Positions 51,473-60,864 of a DNA stretch of 64,000 nt are shown here, one piece after another. The notes under the pieces are model-generated. The model was given only the letters and a program-made list of their open reading frames with translations, had not been told where the DNA came from and did no database searches. Source of the stretch: Thalassospira sp. HJ. GTDB lineage: Bacteria > Pseudomonadota > Alphaproteobacteria > Rhodospirillales > Thalassospiraceae. The stretch is taken from contig NZ_JYII01000021.1 in NCBI RefSeq assembly GCF_000948415.1, positions 62,001 to 126,000 of the forward strand, read 5' to 3'. The translations under genes were made by a program, and so were the position numbers. Within the stretch, counting starts at the first letter, position 1, and each line of letters opens with the position of its first letter.

Positions 51473-53959
51473 ATGATGGAACAGACTGCCAAACGCGATT
51501 TCCCCGAAATTGATCCATCCTTGCTGCAAACAGACCCGAAAACCGGTCTTGCGCAGGACGAGGTAAGCCGTCGGACCGAGCAGTTCGGTGAAAACCGGCT
51601 CAAGGATGATCAGACCAGCGCGCTCAAGAAGCTTCTGTCATTCTTCTGGGGGCCAATTCCCTGGATGATCGAAGGTGCAGCCATCTTGTCGGCGGTCGTG
51701 CAGCATTGGTCGGACTTTGCGATCATCATGGTGATGCTGGTGCTTAATGCCGGGGTCGGGTTCTGGCAAGAATTCAAGGCCGATAACGCCATCGCCGCCC
51801 TCAAACAACGCCTTGCCCCGGATGCCCGCGTGTTGCGCGACGGCAAGTGGTCGGATCTGCCTGCGCGCGAACTGGTGCCGGGCGACATTATCCGCATCAA
51901 GCTTGGCGATATCATTCCCGCCGACGCCAAACTGTTGGCGGGTGATTATTTGCGGGTTGATCAGTCGGCACTGACCGGGGAGTCGCTGGCGATTGATATG
52001 AAGGTCGGCGATGAGGTCTATTCCGGTGCGGTGGCGCGTCAGGGGCAAATGACCGCGATGGTGACGGCGACCGGCATGGCGACCTATCTTGGCCGGACGG
52101 CAAGTCTGGTCAAAGGGGCCGGCAAGCAATCACATTTTCAGCGCGCGGTTTTGCGCATCGGTAACTTCCTGATCCTGATCACGCTGGGCCTGATTGCGCT
52201 GATCATGACTGTCGCCCTGCATCGCGGTGATCCATTGATGGAAACCATGCTGTTTGCCCTGATCCTGGCGGTGGCGGCCATTCCGGTTGCCTTGCCAGCG
52301 GTTCTGTCGGTCACACTGGCGGTCGGGGCGGAAAAGCTGGCCCGGATGAAGGCGATTGTTTCGAGGCTGGTGTCGATCGAGGAACTGGCAGGCATGGACA
52401 TCCTGTGTTCTGACAAGACCGGCACCTTGACGCAAAACCACCTGACGGTGGGAACGCCGGTTCTGATTGATGCAAAGGATGAAGCCACCCTGATCCGTGC
52501 CGCCGCATTGGCGTCTGAGGCCGACAGTCACGATCCGATTGATAGTGCGGTCTTTGCCACTCTTGGCGATCCGGCAAAGCTTGATGGTTATGACGTCACC
52601 ACGTTCCGCCAGTTTGATCCGGTCCGTAAACGCGCCGAGGCCGAAGTCACCCATGATGGACAGACCTTCACGGTCGCAAAAGGTGCACCGCAGGCTGTTC
52701 TGACCCTGCTGTGCGGCGATGAGGCATCCGATATTGAAAGTGTCGCGGTCTATCGCCCGGTGATGGAAGCGATCAAGACCATGGCTGAGCACGGATACCG
52801 TGCCCTTGGTGTGGCAGAAAGCGATCAAGACGGTAATTGGCGGTTTCTGGGATTGCTGCCGCTATTTGATCCACCGCGCGAGGATGCGGCATCGACAATC
52901 GCCGAACTGCGCAGCAAGGGCGTTGATATCCGCATGATCACCGGCGATCACGAGGCCATTGGCCGCGAAGTCGCCGGGCAACTCGGACTGGGTCAGAATA
53001 TCCTGCCTGCCGATGCGGTGTTTGACCAAAACAACCGCGCTCGCGATCCGTTGGCTATTGAGCAGGCCGATGGTTTTGCCCGCGTCTTTCCCGAGCATAA
53101 ATACGCGATCGTCCGCCAGTTTCAGGATCGCGGCCACATCGTTGGCATGACCGGTGACGGGGTGAATGATGCCCCGGCCCTGAAACAGGCCGATATTGGC
53201 ATTGCCGTATCCAATGCGACGGATGCGGCGCGTGCGGCCGCCGACCTTGTCCTGACAGCACCCGGGATTTCCGTAATCACCAGTGCGATTGAAGAATCGC
53301 GGCGCATTTTCGAACGCATGGGCAGTTACGCGACCTTCCGGATTTCCGAAACGATCCGCGTTCTGTTGTTCATGACGATTTCGATTTTGGTGTTTGATTT
53401 CTATCCCGTGACGGCGGTGATGATCGTGTTGCTGGCATTGCTCAATGACTTCCCGATCATGATGATCGCCTATGACAATGCCGATGTCGCCGAACGCCCG
53501 GTGCGATGGAATATGGGCAATACGCTGACCATGGCGTCACTTCTGGGCGCCATTGGGGTTGTCTCGTCCTTTACCTTGTTGTGGGTCTCGGAAATGTGGC
53601 TGCATCTGCCGCCCGCGGAAGTCCAGACGCTGGTGTTCCTGAAGCTTCTGGTGGCGGGGCATCTGACGATCTATCTCACCCGGCACAAGGGGTTCTTCTG
53701 GCAGAAACCCTATCCCAGCATGAAGCTGTTTCTTGCGACCGAGATCACGCAGATTATCGGCACGCTGGCCGCAGTTTATGGCTGGTTTGTGCCGTCGATT
53801 GGCTGGTATCACGCGCTGGTGGTCTGGGGCTACGCGCTGTGCTGGTTTGTGGTGGCAGGCTTTATCAAGGTCTGGGTCTATCGGCTTTTGACCCACCGCC
53901 ATCATAGTCATCACAGCCATCTGGCCCGGGTTGAGGGATCACTTCATCGCGGACGGTAA
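51473..53959 (+). CDS. P-type plasma-membrane proton-efflux ATPase (P3A-like)
   Basis: An 828-residue P-type ATPase. TGES (SALTGESLAID) marks the actuator domain, DKTGTLTQN gives the phosphorylated Asp314, and TGDGVNDAPALKQADIGIAV is the hinge motif. The membrane segment VAAIPVALPAVLSVTLAVGA with the PVALP sequence is typical of P3A proton pumps of fungi, plants and some bacteria. The C-terminus is His-rich (HRHHSHHSH), which might bind metal or sense pH. ATG 51473 has AGAGG upstream. The divergent GntR gene shares its control region. Expected role: ATP-driven proton export and pH homeostasis. Confidence 0.9.
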   Translation: MMEQTAKRDFPEIDPSLLQTDPKTGLAQDEVSRRTEQFGENRLKDDQTSALKKLLSFFWGPIPWMIEGAAILSAVVQHWSDFAIIMVMLVLNAGVGFWQEFKADNAIAALKQRLAPDARVLRDGKWSDLPARELVPGDIIRIKLGDIIPADAKLLAGDYLRVDQSALTGESLAIDMKVGDEVYSGAVARQGQMTAMVTATGMATYLGRTASLVKGAGKQSHFQRAVLRIGNFLILITLGLIALIMTVALHRGDPLMETMLFALILAVAAIPVALPAVLSVTLAVGAEKLARMKAIVSRLVSIEELAGMDILCSDKTGTLTQNHLTVGTPVLIDAKDEATLIRAAALASEADSHDPIDSAVFATLGDPAKLDGYDVTTFRQFDPVRKRAEAEVTHDGQTFTVAKGAPQAVLTLLCGDEASDIESVAVYRPVMEAIKTMAEHGYRALGVAESDQDGNWRFLGLLPLFDPPREDAASTIAELRSKGVDIRMITGDHEAIGREVAGQLGLGQNILPADAVFDQNNRARDPLAIEQADGFARVFPEHKYAIVRQFQDRGHIVGMTGDGVNDAPALKQADIGIAVSNATDAARAAADLVLTAPGISVITSAIEESRRIFERMGSYATFRISETIRVLLFMTISILVFDFYPVTAVMIVLLALLNDFPIMMIAYDNADVAERPVRWNMGNTLTMASLLGAIGVVSSFTLLWVSEMWLHLPPAEVQTLVFLKLLVAGHLTIYLTRHKGFFWQKPYPSMKLFLATEITQIIGTLAAVYGWFVPSIGWYHALVVWGYALCWFVVAGFIKVWVYRLLTHRHHSHHSHLARVEGSLHRGR

Positions 53960-53978
53960 GTTTGGCGCAGAGATAAAA

Positions 53979-54010
53979 AAAGCCGGACCATTTTGGCCCG
54001 GCTTTGATTT
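53979..54010. terminator. Bidirectional terminator between the proton ATPase and anbu
   Basis: AAAGCCGG (53979-53986) pairs with CCGGCTTT (53998-54005), with inner CC/GG pairs. A T-rich run follows on the plus strand and an A-run precedes, serving both convergent transcripts. Confidence 0.8.
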
Positions 54011-54019
54011 CTTGTTTTC

Positions 54020-54769
54020 TTATTCGGCGGCGATATCGCAATGCTCGTCTGGCATATCGGCAAAGGCATCGCGGAGCGCATTTGACCAGGCATCCGACAG
54101 GGCGCGAAAGCCGTTATCCTCGGCCTCAATCCGCCGGATTTCGGAAAACTGGCAGGCGTCATCGGGCAAAACCGCCAGATCAAGCGGCATACCGACCGAC
54201 AGGTTGGAGCGCAGGGTTGAATCCATTGACAGCAACACCGCCTTCACCCCGTCCTGTATCGGGGTATCCGGCGTGATCACACGATCAAGGATCGGTTTAC
54301 CGTACTTGTGCTCGCCAATCTGAAGATAGGGGGTGTCAGATGTCGCTTCGATAAAGTTGCCCGCGGCATAGACCAGAAACAGGCGCTGATCGCCGCCCTT
54401 GCGCTGACCACCGATCATGATCGAGGCAGCGCTGCTTTCATGATGTTGTTCAAGCGTATCATGGTATTTCAGCTGCACCTTCTGCATGGCTTCGCCGACC
54501 AGTTCGGCAACGCGGAACATGCTTGGTGCGCTGAGGATGCAGTTGCCCGGCTCGGTTTCGGGATCGTCGATGGCCTCGTGCAGGGTGCTCATCACCGCCT
54601 GGGTAATGGCAAGGTTGCCAGCCGAAAGTGCGACAATCGCGCGTTCACCGGGCACTTCCCAAGTGAACATCTTGCGATAGCGCGAAATGTTATCAAGGCC
54701 CGCATTGGTCCGCGTGTCCGAAAGGAAAACCATCCCTTCGTTCAGCATCAACCCGACACAGTAGGTCAT
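54020..54769 (-). CDS. Anbu proteasome-like protease
   Basis: Anbu (ancestral beta subunit) peptidase of the proteasome/HslV superfamily, 249 residues. MTYCVG at the start exposes Thr2 as the probable N-terminal nucleophile after Met removal. FLSDTRTNAGLDNISRYRKMF carries the active-site Asp and Lys, and LSAGNLA is the usual turn. Anbu forms open rings or helices without a dedicated unfoldase. It is the last gene of an operon with a transglutaminase, an alpha-E protein and an ATP-grasp protein, the classical Anbu association proposed to make and process peptide-like modifications. Confidence 0.92.
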   Translation of the reverse strand: MTYCVGLMLNEGMVFLSDTRTNAGLDNISRYRKMFTWEVPGERAIVALSAGNLAITQAVMSTLHEAIDDPETEPGNCILSAPSMFRVAELVGEAMQKVQLKYHDTLEQHHESSAASIMIGGQRKGGDQRLFLVYAAGNFIEATSDTPYLQIGEHKYGKPILDRVITPDTPIQDGVKAVLLSMDSTLRSNLSVGMPLDLAVLPDDACQFSEIRRIEAEDNGFRALSDAWSNALRDAFADMPDEHCDIAAE

Positions 54770-54784
54770 CTTTTTGTCGTCCGA

Positions 54785-55603
54785 CTATTGTTGTGACTGC
54801 GCAATGACGACTGTTACATCCAAATTTTCATTCGCGCCACCAGTATGTACGCCCCTAACGGGTGTGGCGACCTGGCCATCAAGCCCCGCCCCGAGCCGGA
54901 TGTAATAATCGGTCGGGCAGCACTTGTTGGCCGGGTCGAACCCCACCCAACCGAATTCGGGCAGATGCAGTTCCGCCCATGCATGGGATGCCTCATGCGG
55001 TTTGCCATCCTGATCGGCAAACAGATATCCCGATACATAGCGGGCCGGAATGCCAAGATGGCGGGCAGCCGAGATCAGAACATGGGCATGATCCTGACAA
55101 ACACCTTTGCCATCGGCCAATGCATCCGCCGCCGTAGTATGGACGTGGGTTGTGCCCGGGGCATATTCAATGGCATCTGCCACAGCACCGGCAAGGGCAT
55201 GTGCCAGATCAAGTTTTGTGCCGTCCTTGGACTTCTTGGCGACCTTTTCGGCAAGTTTGCGGATGGCGGCACTCGATTTGGTCATCGGGGTCGAGCGCAG
55301 GAACACGTCGGGAAAGGCGCGCTCCTTGTGGCCGCGCAAAACGCCGGCGGTATCGGTGGTTTCGACCTCGCCGGTGACGACGATTTCAATTGCATCGACC
55401 GGTCCGTTGGCCGTCAGCGTGCTGATGACATCGCCATTGCCGTCGGTAAATTCCGATCCGATGGAGCATCCCTCAGCCGTGATCGACCAGTTGATGATTT
55501 TCTGGCCTTCGAACTCGGCCGGGGTCAGCTTAAGGCTTTGCACCGCGTGATAAGCTGGCATTTCATAGCGGTAGTGGGTTCTGTGTTCGACGGTCAAGCG
55601 CAT
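54785..55603 (-). CDS. Transglutaminase-like cysteine peptidase of the Anbu operon
   Basis: A 272-residue protein with an N-terminal beta-rich domain (MRLTVEHRTHYRYEMPAY) and a transglutaminase core. The catalytic triad is visible: Cys169 in GKGVCQDHAH, His207 in EASHAWAELHLPEFGWVGFDP and Asp223 in FDPANK. The start is ATG 55603; the frame is open slightly further within the preceding gene. The predicted reaction is hydrolysis or transfer at a peptide or isopeptide bond. It lies between the alpha-E gene (one base apart) and anbu. Confidence 0.92.
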   Translation of the reverse strand: MRLTVEHRTHYRYEMPAYHAVQSLKLTPAEFEGQKIINWSITAEGCSIGSEFTDGNGDVISTLTANGPVDAIEIVVTGEVETTDTAGVLRGHKERAFPDVFLRSTPMTKSSAAIRKLAEKVAKKSKDGTKLDLAHALAGAVADAIEYAPGTTHVHTTAADALADGKGVCQDHAHVLISAARHLGIPARYVSGYLFADQDGKPHEASHAWAELHLPEFGWVGFDPANKCCPTDYYIRLGAGLDGQVATPVRGVHTGGANENLDVTVVIAQSQQ

Positions 55604-55604
55604 C

Positions 55605-56552
55605 TTACTGCCCCCCGAAATGATAGGCGTCAGCAATCGCCAGCGACAGGATACGGTTGCGGCCCTGGAAATCGTTCAGGAATTCATGCAGCCCGGTCGA
55701 GAAGATCTCGTCCATGTCGCTTTGCGTCAGCAGGGAATACATCTCGACCGCCTGGCGGTGCACGCTGTGGCGCTGGCCATAATGGCGGGCCAGCCGTTCA
55801 AGATGCTGGGTAATCTGTTCAGCGCAATGGGCAAGGGATCGCGGACTGAACGGATTAAGGATCAGGAAGTGCGCAATTCGGTGCGGTGAATAATCATCAC
55901 GATAAACCCAGTGGAATGCGCGAAGCGACGATGCCGCGCGCAGAACCGTTGTCCATTGATAGTTATCGACACCATCGCCAACCATGCTGGTTTCCGGCAG
56001 CAGGACGTAATATTTGACGTCAAGCAGCCGGGCGGTGTTATCCGCCCGCTCGATAAAGGTGCCCAGACGGATGAAGTCATAGCCGTCATTGCGCAGAATG
56101 GTGGAATCCGTGGCACCACGGAACAGCGCGCCCTGCTTTTTGACCCAATCGATGAATTCCGGCAGTTCATTTTTGGCCAGATTGTGCATCGACGGACGGC
56201 GAAGCTCCATCAGCGCATTGTTCAATGCTTCCCACATTTCGGCGGTGATGGCGGTGCGCATGGCGCGTGCATTGGCGCGCGCATATTCAAAGCAATTGAT
56301 GATTGATGACGGATTGTCACGGTTAAAGATCAGGAAGTTGGCGACCTCTTCCTGGCGCAACGGGGCATCGGGATCATATCCCGCTACACAACCTGATGCG
56401 GACAGGACCGATTCCCATTCCGACCGGTTGCCGGTGGCGGCCGCAGGCATCAGCGCCATGCGATAGCCCATCTCCATCAGGCGGGCCATGTTTTCGGCCC
56501 GTTCAACATATCTCGACAGCCAGAAAAGGTTGTCTGCGGTACGACTAAGCAT
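55605..56552 (-). CDS. Alpha-E domain protein (DUF403)
   Basis: An all-helical 315-residue protein of the alpha-E family, starting with MLSRTADNLFWLSRYVERAENMARLMEMG, the most conserved part, and containing NARAMRTAITAEMWEALN and FIRLGTFIERADNTARLLDVKYY. No catalytic site is known. The family is found almost only with ATP-grasp, transglutaminase and often Anbu genes, and is presumed to form a complex with them. It ends one base before the transglutaminase start. Confidence 0.92.
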   Translation of the reverse strand: MLSRTADNLFWLSRYVERAENMARLMEMGYRMALMPAAATGNRSEWESVLSASGCVAGYDPDAPLRQEEVANFLIFNRDNPSSIINCFEYARANARAMRTAITAEMWEALNNALMELRRPSMHNLAKNELPEFIDWVKKQGALFRGATDSTILRNDGYDFIRLGTFIERADNTARLLDVKYYVLLPETSMVGDGVDNYQWTTVLRAASSLRAFHWVYRDDYSPHRIAHFLILNPFSPRSLAHCAEQITQHLERLARHYGQRHSVHRQAVEMYSLLTQSDMDEIFSTGLHEFLNDFQGRNRILSLAIADAYHFGGQ

Positions 56553-56569
56553 CTCTCAACCCTTTCCTT

Positions 56570-57973
56570 TTAATCGCTCATGATCCAGGTGTCCTTGACC
56601 CCGCCGCCCTGCGACGAGTTCACGACAAGCGACCCTTCGCGCAAAGCAACACGGGTCAAACCGCCCGGCGTCAGGCGCACATCATCGCCGACAAGGCAGA
56701 ATGGCCTGAAATCGACATGGCGGGGTGCAACACCGCTTTCAACAAATGTCGGGCAGGCCGACAGCGACAGGGTCGGCTGGGCGATGAAATCTCCGGGATC
56801 TGCCTCGATCCGTTTGGCGTAGGCTGCCTGTTCTTCCTTGGTCGATGCCGGTCCGACCAGCATGCCATAGCCACCCGACCCGTGGACTTCCTTGACCACC
56901 AGTTCACCAAGGTGTTCAAGCACGTATTTCAGATCATCGGGCTTGCCGCATTTCCAGGTCGGGACGTTATTAAGGATCGGCTCCTGCCCCAGATAGAAGC
57001 GAATCATATCAGGCACATAGGTATAAACCGCCTTGTCGTCGGCAACACCGGCCCCCGGTGCCGAACAGATCGCCACCCCGCCGGAACGATACACATTCAT
57101 CAGGCCGGGAATGCCAAGAACCGAGTCAGGCTTGAAACACAGCGGATCGATATAGGCATCATCAATACGGCGATAGATCACATCCACCCGTGCCGGGCCG
57201 CGCGTGGTGCGCATATAGACCCGGTCTTCATGAACAAACAGGTCCTGCCCCTCGACCAGCTCAACCCCCATCTGATCGGCTAGGAAGGAATGTTCATAAT
57301 AGGCACTGTTCATCGCACCCGGGGTCAGGACGACAATATTGGGATCACGGTCGCATTTGCGCGGTGCGATGCTTTTAAGGGTTTTTAAAAGCATGTCCGG
57401 ATAGCTTTCGACCGGCTCGATCCGAAGGCTTTTGAACAGGTCGGGGAACATGCGCATCATGATTTCGCGGTTCTCAAGCATATATGACACGCCAGACGGC
57501 GTGCGGCAGTTATCTTCGAGAACATAAAAATCTTCGGGCCCGGTGCGCACGATATCGACACCGACAATGTGGCTATATACATTGCGCGGCGGATCAATGC
57601 CGATTACGGCCGGTTCAAACGCCTCGTTGCGAAACACCAGATCGGCCGGAATGATGCCGGCCTTGATGATTTCGGCATTGTGATAGACGTCATAAAGAAA
57701 CGCATTCAGCGCCCGGGCGCGCTGTTTGACGCCACGGTCAAGCTTGCGCCATTCCTGGGATGTGAAGATGCGTGGAATCAGATCAAAGGGAATAAGCCGT
57801 TCGGGATCCCCGCCCTCGCCATAGACGGCAAAGGTGATGCCGATCTTGCGGAACAGGGTTTCGGCTTCAAGGCGCTTTTGTTCGAGAACCTCGGGGCCGC
57901 TTGCTTCCATCCAGTCAACCAAGGCGCGATAAGGTTCGCGAATTTGGTCGTCAACACTCATCTCGTTGAACAT
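56570..57973 (-). CDS. Circularly permuted ATP-grasp protein (DUF404/DUF407)
   Basis: A 467-residue protein beginning with a short Asn/Asp region and containing the family blocks FAVYGEGGDPERLIPFDLIPRIF, FYVLEDNCRTPSGVSYMLENREIM, VVLTPGAMNSAYYEHSFLADQMGVELVEGQDLFV and VVKEVHGSGGYGMLVGP. These are the permuted ATP-grasp elements of a predicted peptide ligase. It is the first gene of the Anbu operon, with AAGGGGAG before the ATG. The predicted product, a peptide or peptide tag, has not been identified in sequence. Confidence 0.92.
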   Translation of the reverse strand: MFNEMSVDDQIREPYRALVDWMEASGPEVLEQKRLEAETLFRKIGITFAVYGEGGDPERLIPFDLIPRIFTSQEWRKLDRGVKQRARALNAFLYDVYHNAEIIKAGIIPADLVFRNEAFEPAVIGIDPPRNVYSHIVGVDIVRTGPEDFYVLEDNCRTPSGVSYMLENREIMMRMFPDLFKSLRIEPVESYPDMLLKTLKSIAPRKCDRDPNIVVLTPGAMNSAYYEHSFLADQMGVELVEGQDLFVHEDRVYMRTTRGPARVDVIYRRIDDAYIDPLCFKPDSVLGIPGLMNVYRSGGVAICSAPGAGVADDKAVYTYVPDMIRFYLGQEPILNNVPTWKCGKPDDLKYVLEHLGELVVKEVHGSGGYGMLVGPASTKEEQAAYAKRIEADPGDFIAQPTLSLSACPTFVESGVAPRHVDFRPFCLVGDDVRLTPGGLTRVALREGSLVVNSSQGGGVKDTWIMSD

Positions 57974-58110
57974 GCATACTCCCCTTTATTACCCTTTGAT
58001 TAAAGGGCGGCAGGCAGGGGACGGTCAAGGATGTTCACGGTTGAAATGACAGATTTTTCAGCAAACTACTGATCTGCTGAAAAAATAAACTTGCGGATCA
58101 GGCCCATTGT

Positions 58111-58141
58111 ACAAAAAACGGGCGGACTTCACATCCGCCCG
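58111..58141 (-). terminator. Terminator of the cobalamin operon
   Basis: CGGGCGGA and TCCGCCCG (58119-58126 with 58134-58141) form an 8-bp stem. On the minus strand it is followed by TTTTTTGT, directly after the cobM stop. Confidence 0.85.
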
Positions 58142-58147
58142 CCTCAA

Positions 58148-58909
58148 TCAGGCTTTTGCCGGGCGCAGAACGTGGGTGTGATCAGCGGCATAAAGTCTAG
58201 AGTCGGTAAAATCTTTCCGACCGAAAACTTCGCCCACCATGATCAGTGCGGTCCGCGTGATGCCACTGCCTTTGACCTTCGCGCGGATATCGCCAAGGGT
58301 GCCGAAAATGTATTTCTGATCGGGCCAGGTCGCGCGATAGGCAATCACAACCGGGCAGTCTTCACCGTAATGCGGCGTCAGGTCGCGTACGACATTGGCA
58401 AGGTTGTTGATCGACAGATGCACCGCAAGCGTCGCCCGTGATTTGCCAAGTTCCTTCAGGCTTTCACCATCGGGCATGCTCGACGACCGCATGGCGGTTC
58501 GGGTCAGGATCACGGTTTGCGAAATATCGGGCAGGGTTAGTTCCGCCCCGATTTCAGCTGCCGTCGCGGCATAGGCCGAAACACCCGGCGTGATGTCATA
58601 GGGAATGCCGAGGTCATCCAGACGGCGGATCTGTTCGGCAATTGCGCCATAAATCGACGGATCACCGGAATGAACGCGCGCGACATCCTGACCCTTGGCG
58701 TGGGCAGCCTCGATCTCGGCCATGATTTCATCAAGGTTCATGGGGGCTGTATCGACCACATGTGCGCCATCGGGGGCAGCCGTGACGATTTCTTCAGGCA
58801 CCAGTGACCCGGCATAAAGACAGACCGGGCATTTTTCGATCAGACGCAAGCCACGCACAGTGATCAGGTCCGGGGCGCCGGGACCGGCGCCGATAAAATG
58901 AACAGTCAT
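58148..58909 (-). CDS. cobM: Precorrin-4 C11-methyltransferase CobM/CbiF
   Basis: SAM-dependent tetrapyrrole methyltransferase of corrin synthesis, 253 residues. The N-terminus VHFIGAGPGAPDLITVRGLRLIEKCPVCLYAGSLVPEEIV and the DPSIYGAIAEQ segment are characteristic. ATG 58909 shares a base with the stop of the preceding fusion gene (TAATG). It is the last gene of the operon and is followed by the terminator. The companion early enzymes in the operon use precorrin or cobalt-precorrin intermediates. Confidence 0.93.
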   Translation of the reverse strand: MTVHFIGAGPGAPDLITVRGLRLIEKCPVCLYAGSLVPEEIVTAAPDGAHVVDTAPMNLDEIMAEIEAAHAKGQDVARVHSGDPSIYGAIAEQIRRLDDLGIPYDITPGVSAYAATAAEIGAELTLPDISQTVILTRTAMRSSSMPDGESLKELGKSRATLAVHLSINNLANVVRDLTPHYGEDCPVVIAYRATWPDQKYIFGTLGDIRAKVKGSGITRTALIMVGEVFGRKDFTDSRLYAADHTHVLRPAKA

Positions 58910-60864
58910 TAGTCTGCCTTGTCGTTTTTTGGGGTGTCGGAAGTGCTGTGCGCAGATGTGCTCAGGACCGGTGCCTTGGCCGCGTCCGGGCCCTTTTTGG
59001 CATAGCCGCGCGGGGTATAGACCCATTCGTTTTCGCCGCGTGTGATATGGCGGCTGTTGCTGGACCCGACCAGCACGGTGGTCAGCATGTCGACCATGTC
59101 GACTTCTAGTTTCGAAAGCGGAACAACCGTGATTTCTTCGTCCGGGCGGCCAAGCTGGCGGCCAAGAACCACAGGCGTATCATCTTGGCGATGTTCAAGC
59201 AGGATATCACGGGCTTTCGCCAGCAAGTCGCGACGGCGCTTCGATACCGGGTTATAAAATGCAATGACGAAATCGCCCTCGGCCGCGGCTTTCAGGCGGC
59301 GCAGGATATCCTCGCGCGGGGTCAGAAGGTCCGAAAGCGAAATCGCGCAGAAATCATGACCGAGCGGCGCACCGATCCGTGATGCAGCAGCCTGCAGGGC
59401 GGAAATGCCCGGTGAAACCTGCACTGCGACACGGTTCCAGTCGGCGCGATCTTCGCGATCAAGCAGTTCGAACACCAGGGTGGCAAGCGCATAGATGCCT
59501 GCATCCCCCGATCCGATCAGGGCGACATCCTTGCCCGTCGCAGCCAGTTCCAGCGCATGACGGGCACGGGCTTCTTCGGCGCCGAGATCGGAATGGTGGC
59601 AATCCTTGCCATCAATCAGCGGGCCCAGAAGATCAAGATACATCTGATAGCCGACAATGTCGGTGGCACGTCCGATCAATGCAGTTGCCTCTGGGCTGCG
59701 CCAGCCGATCTGACCCGGTCCGATGCCAACAATCGAAAGCCTGCCTTGCGCGGTTCCGACCATCTCCGGGATGATGTCATCCTGGGACAGGGCAACGGCA
59801 CAGGTGGATTTTTTGGTCTTGTGCTTGGGCACGATCAGCTTGCCCTTGGCACCGACCGTTGCCAGTGCCGCACCCTCGGCAACACCGTGGCAGCCGGTTT
59901 CGGCAAAGACGACGTCAGACGGGGTGACAAGGCGGTCTGCCTCGGCCTCAAGGGTTTTGGCATCAAAGAACCGTGCCGGCACACCAAGACGGTTTGCCAG
60001 TTCGTGAACGGCCGCTTCATCGGCCTTGAGATCGATCGAGCTCACACAGGCAATTGCCTTGGGGCTCAGACATTGTCCGGCCAGTGTTTCCATCACCAGA
60101 TCATAAAGATCATCGACCGGGCAGCCGCGTTCGCAACCAACACCAAGTGCCAGAACCGGCGGGTGATAGGTGATGGCTGTTTCCGGTCCGGTTTCATCGG
60201 CATCCGACTGATCGGTTGAGCGCGCGGTGGCGGTGATCACGATACTGCCGTCATCAGATTGGGCAATCGCGCTGTTGGTCAGCCATGCGGCCGATCCGGC
60301 CTCGATCTCAAGCCTTGCGGATGCACCGGCCAGAAGGGCCGCCGTTGCCGGTTTGACGGTTTCGGGTGTACCCAGTTTCCAGCCCGCTGGCGGTTCATCA
60401 AGGGCAAGACCCAGCATCGCATCGCCCGGCGTGGTGATGGCGGCAAAGCCACCCAGCCGCTCAGCCAGATCGCGTGCCAGACGATTACCACCGTGATGCC
60501 CCCCCAGAAGCGGGATGAAGGTATCACCGGCCTCATCAACGGCAATAACCGCGGCGTCCTGCCACTTGCCACTCAGCAACGGGGCAAGGGCGCGGATCAG
60601 GATGCCCGATGCGCAGACGCCAATGATGACATGCCCGGTCGAAAAGGTTTGTTGCAGATGTGCAATGGTATCGTCAAAGGCGATATCGACATCGTTTGTC
60701 GAAACCCGGGTGCGTAGGCCATGCACGGTCGCACCCTGCAGGTTTGATGCGATCTTGCGCGCGGTCGGAAGAGCGCGCTGGGTCAGGCAGATCACCGCAA
60801 TCGGGGCAATAGGATCGGTCGGCAGTGCCGGATTGTTGTTATTGTTCTGGGCGGTCATCGCCAT
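58909..60864 (-). CDS. Fused CbiG-CobJ (cobalt-precorrin-5A hydrolase-like and precorrin-3B C17-methyltransferase)
   Basis: A 651-residue fusion. Residues about 20-365 are CbiG-like: GVCASGILIRALAPLL, DEAGDTFIPLLGGHHGGNRLARDLAERLG and the C-terminal GVGCERGCPVDDL with VFAETGCHGVAEGAAL. From about residue 371 a CobJ/CbiH methyltransferase follows: SIVGIGPGQIGWRSPEATALIGRATDIVGYQMYLDLLGPL, IGSGDAGIYALA and IAFYNPVSKRRRD. A short Ala/Ser-rich tail ends the protein. CbiG opens the C20 lactone in the anaerobic route, whereas CobJ contracts the ring. ATG 60864 is used; ATG 60858 is an alternative. It overlaps cobI by ten bases. Confidence 0.9.
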   Translation of the reverse strand: MAMTAQNNNNNPALPTDPIAPIAVICLTQRALPTARKIASNLQGATVHGLRTRVSTNDVDIAFDDTIAHLQQTFSTGHVIIGVCASGILIRALAPLLSGKWQDAAVIAVDEAGDTFIPLLGGHHGGNRLARDLAERLGGFAAITTPGDAMLGLALDEPPAGWKLGTPETVKPATAALLAGASARLEIEAGSAAWLTNSAIAQSDDGSIVITATARSTDQSDADETGPETAITYHPPVLALGVGCERGCPVDDLYDLVMETLAGQCLSPKAIACVSSIDLKADEAAVHELANRLGVPARFFDAKTLEAEADRLVTPSDVVFAETGCHGVAEGAALATVGAKGKLIVPKHKTKKSTCAVALSQDDIIPEMVGTAQGRLSIVGIGPGQIGWRSPEATALIGRATDIVGYQMYLDLLGPLIDGKDCHHSDLGAEEARARHALELAATGKDVALIGSGDAGIYALATLVFELLDREDRADWNRVAVQVSPGISALQAAASRIGAPLGHDFCAISLSDLLTPREDILRRLKAAAEGDFVIAFYNPVSKRRRDLLAKARDILLEHRQDDTPVVLGRQLGRPDEEITVVPLSKLEVDMVDMLTTVLVGSSNSRHITRGENEWVYTPRGYAKKGPDAAKAPVLSTSAHSTSDTPKNDKAD

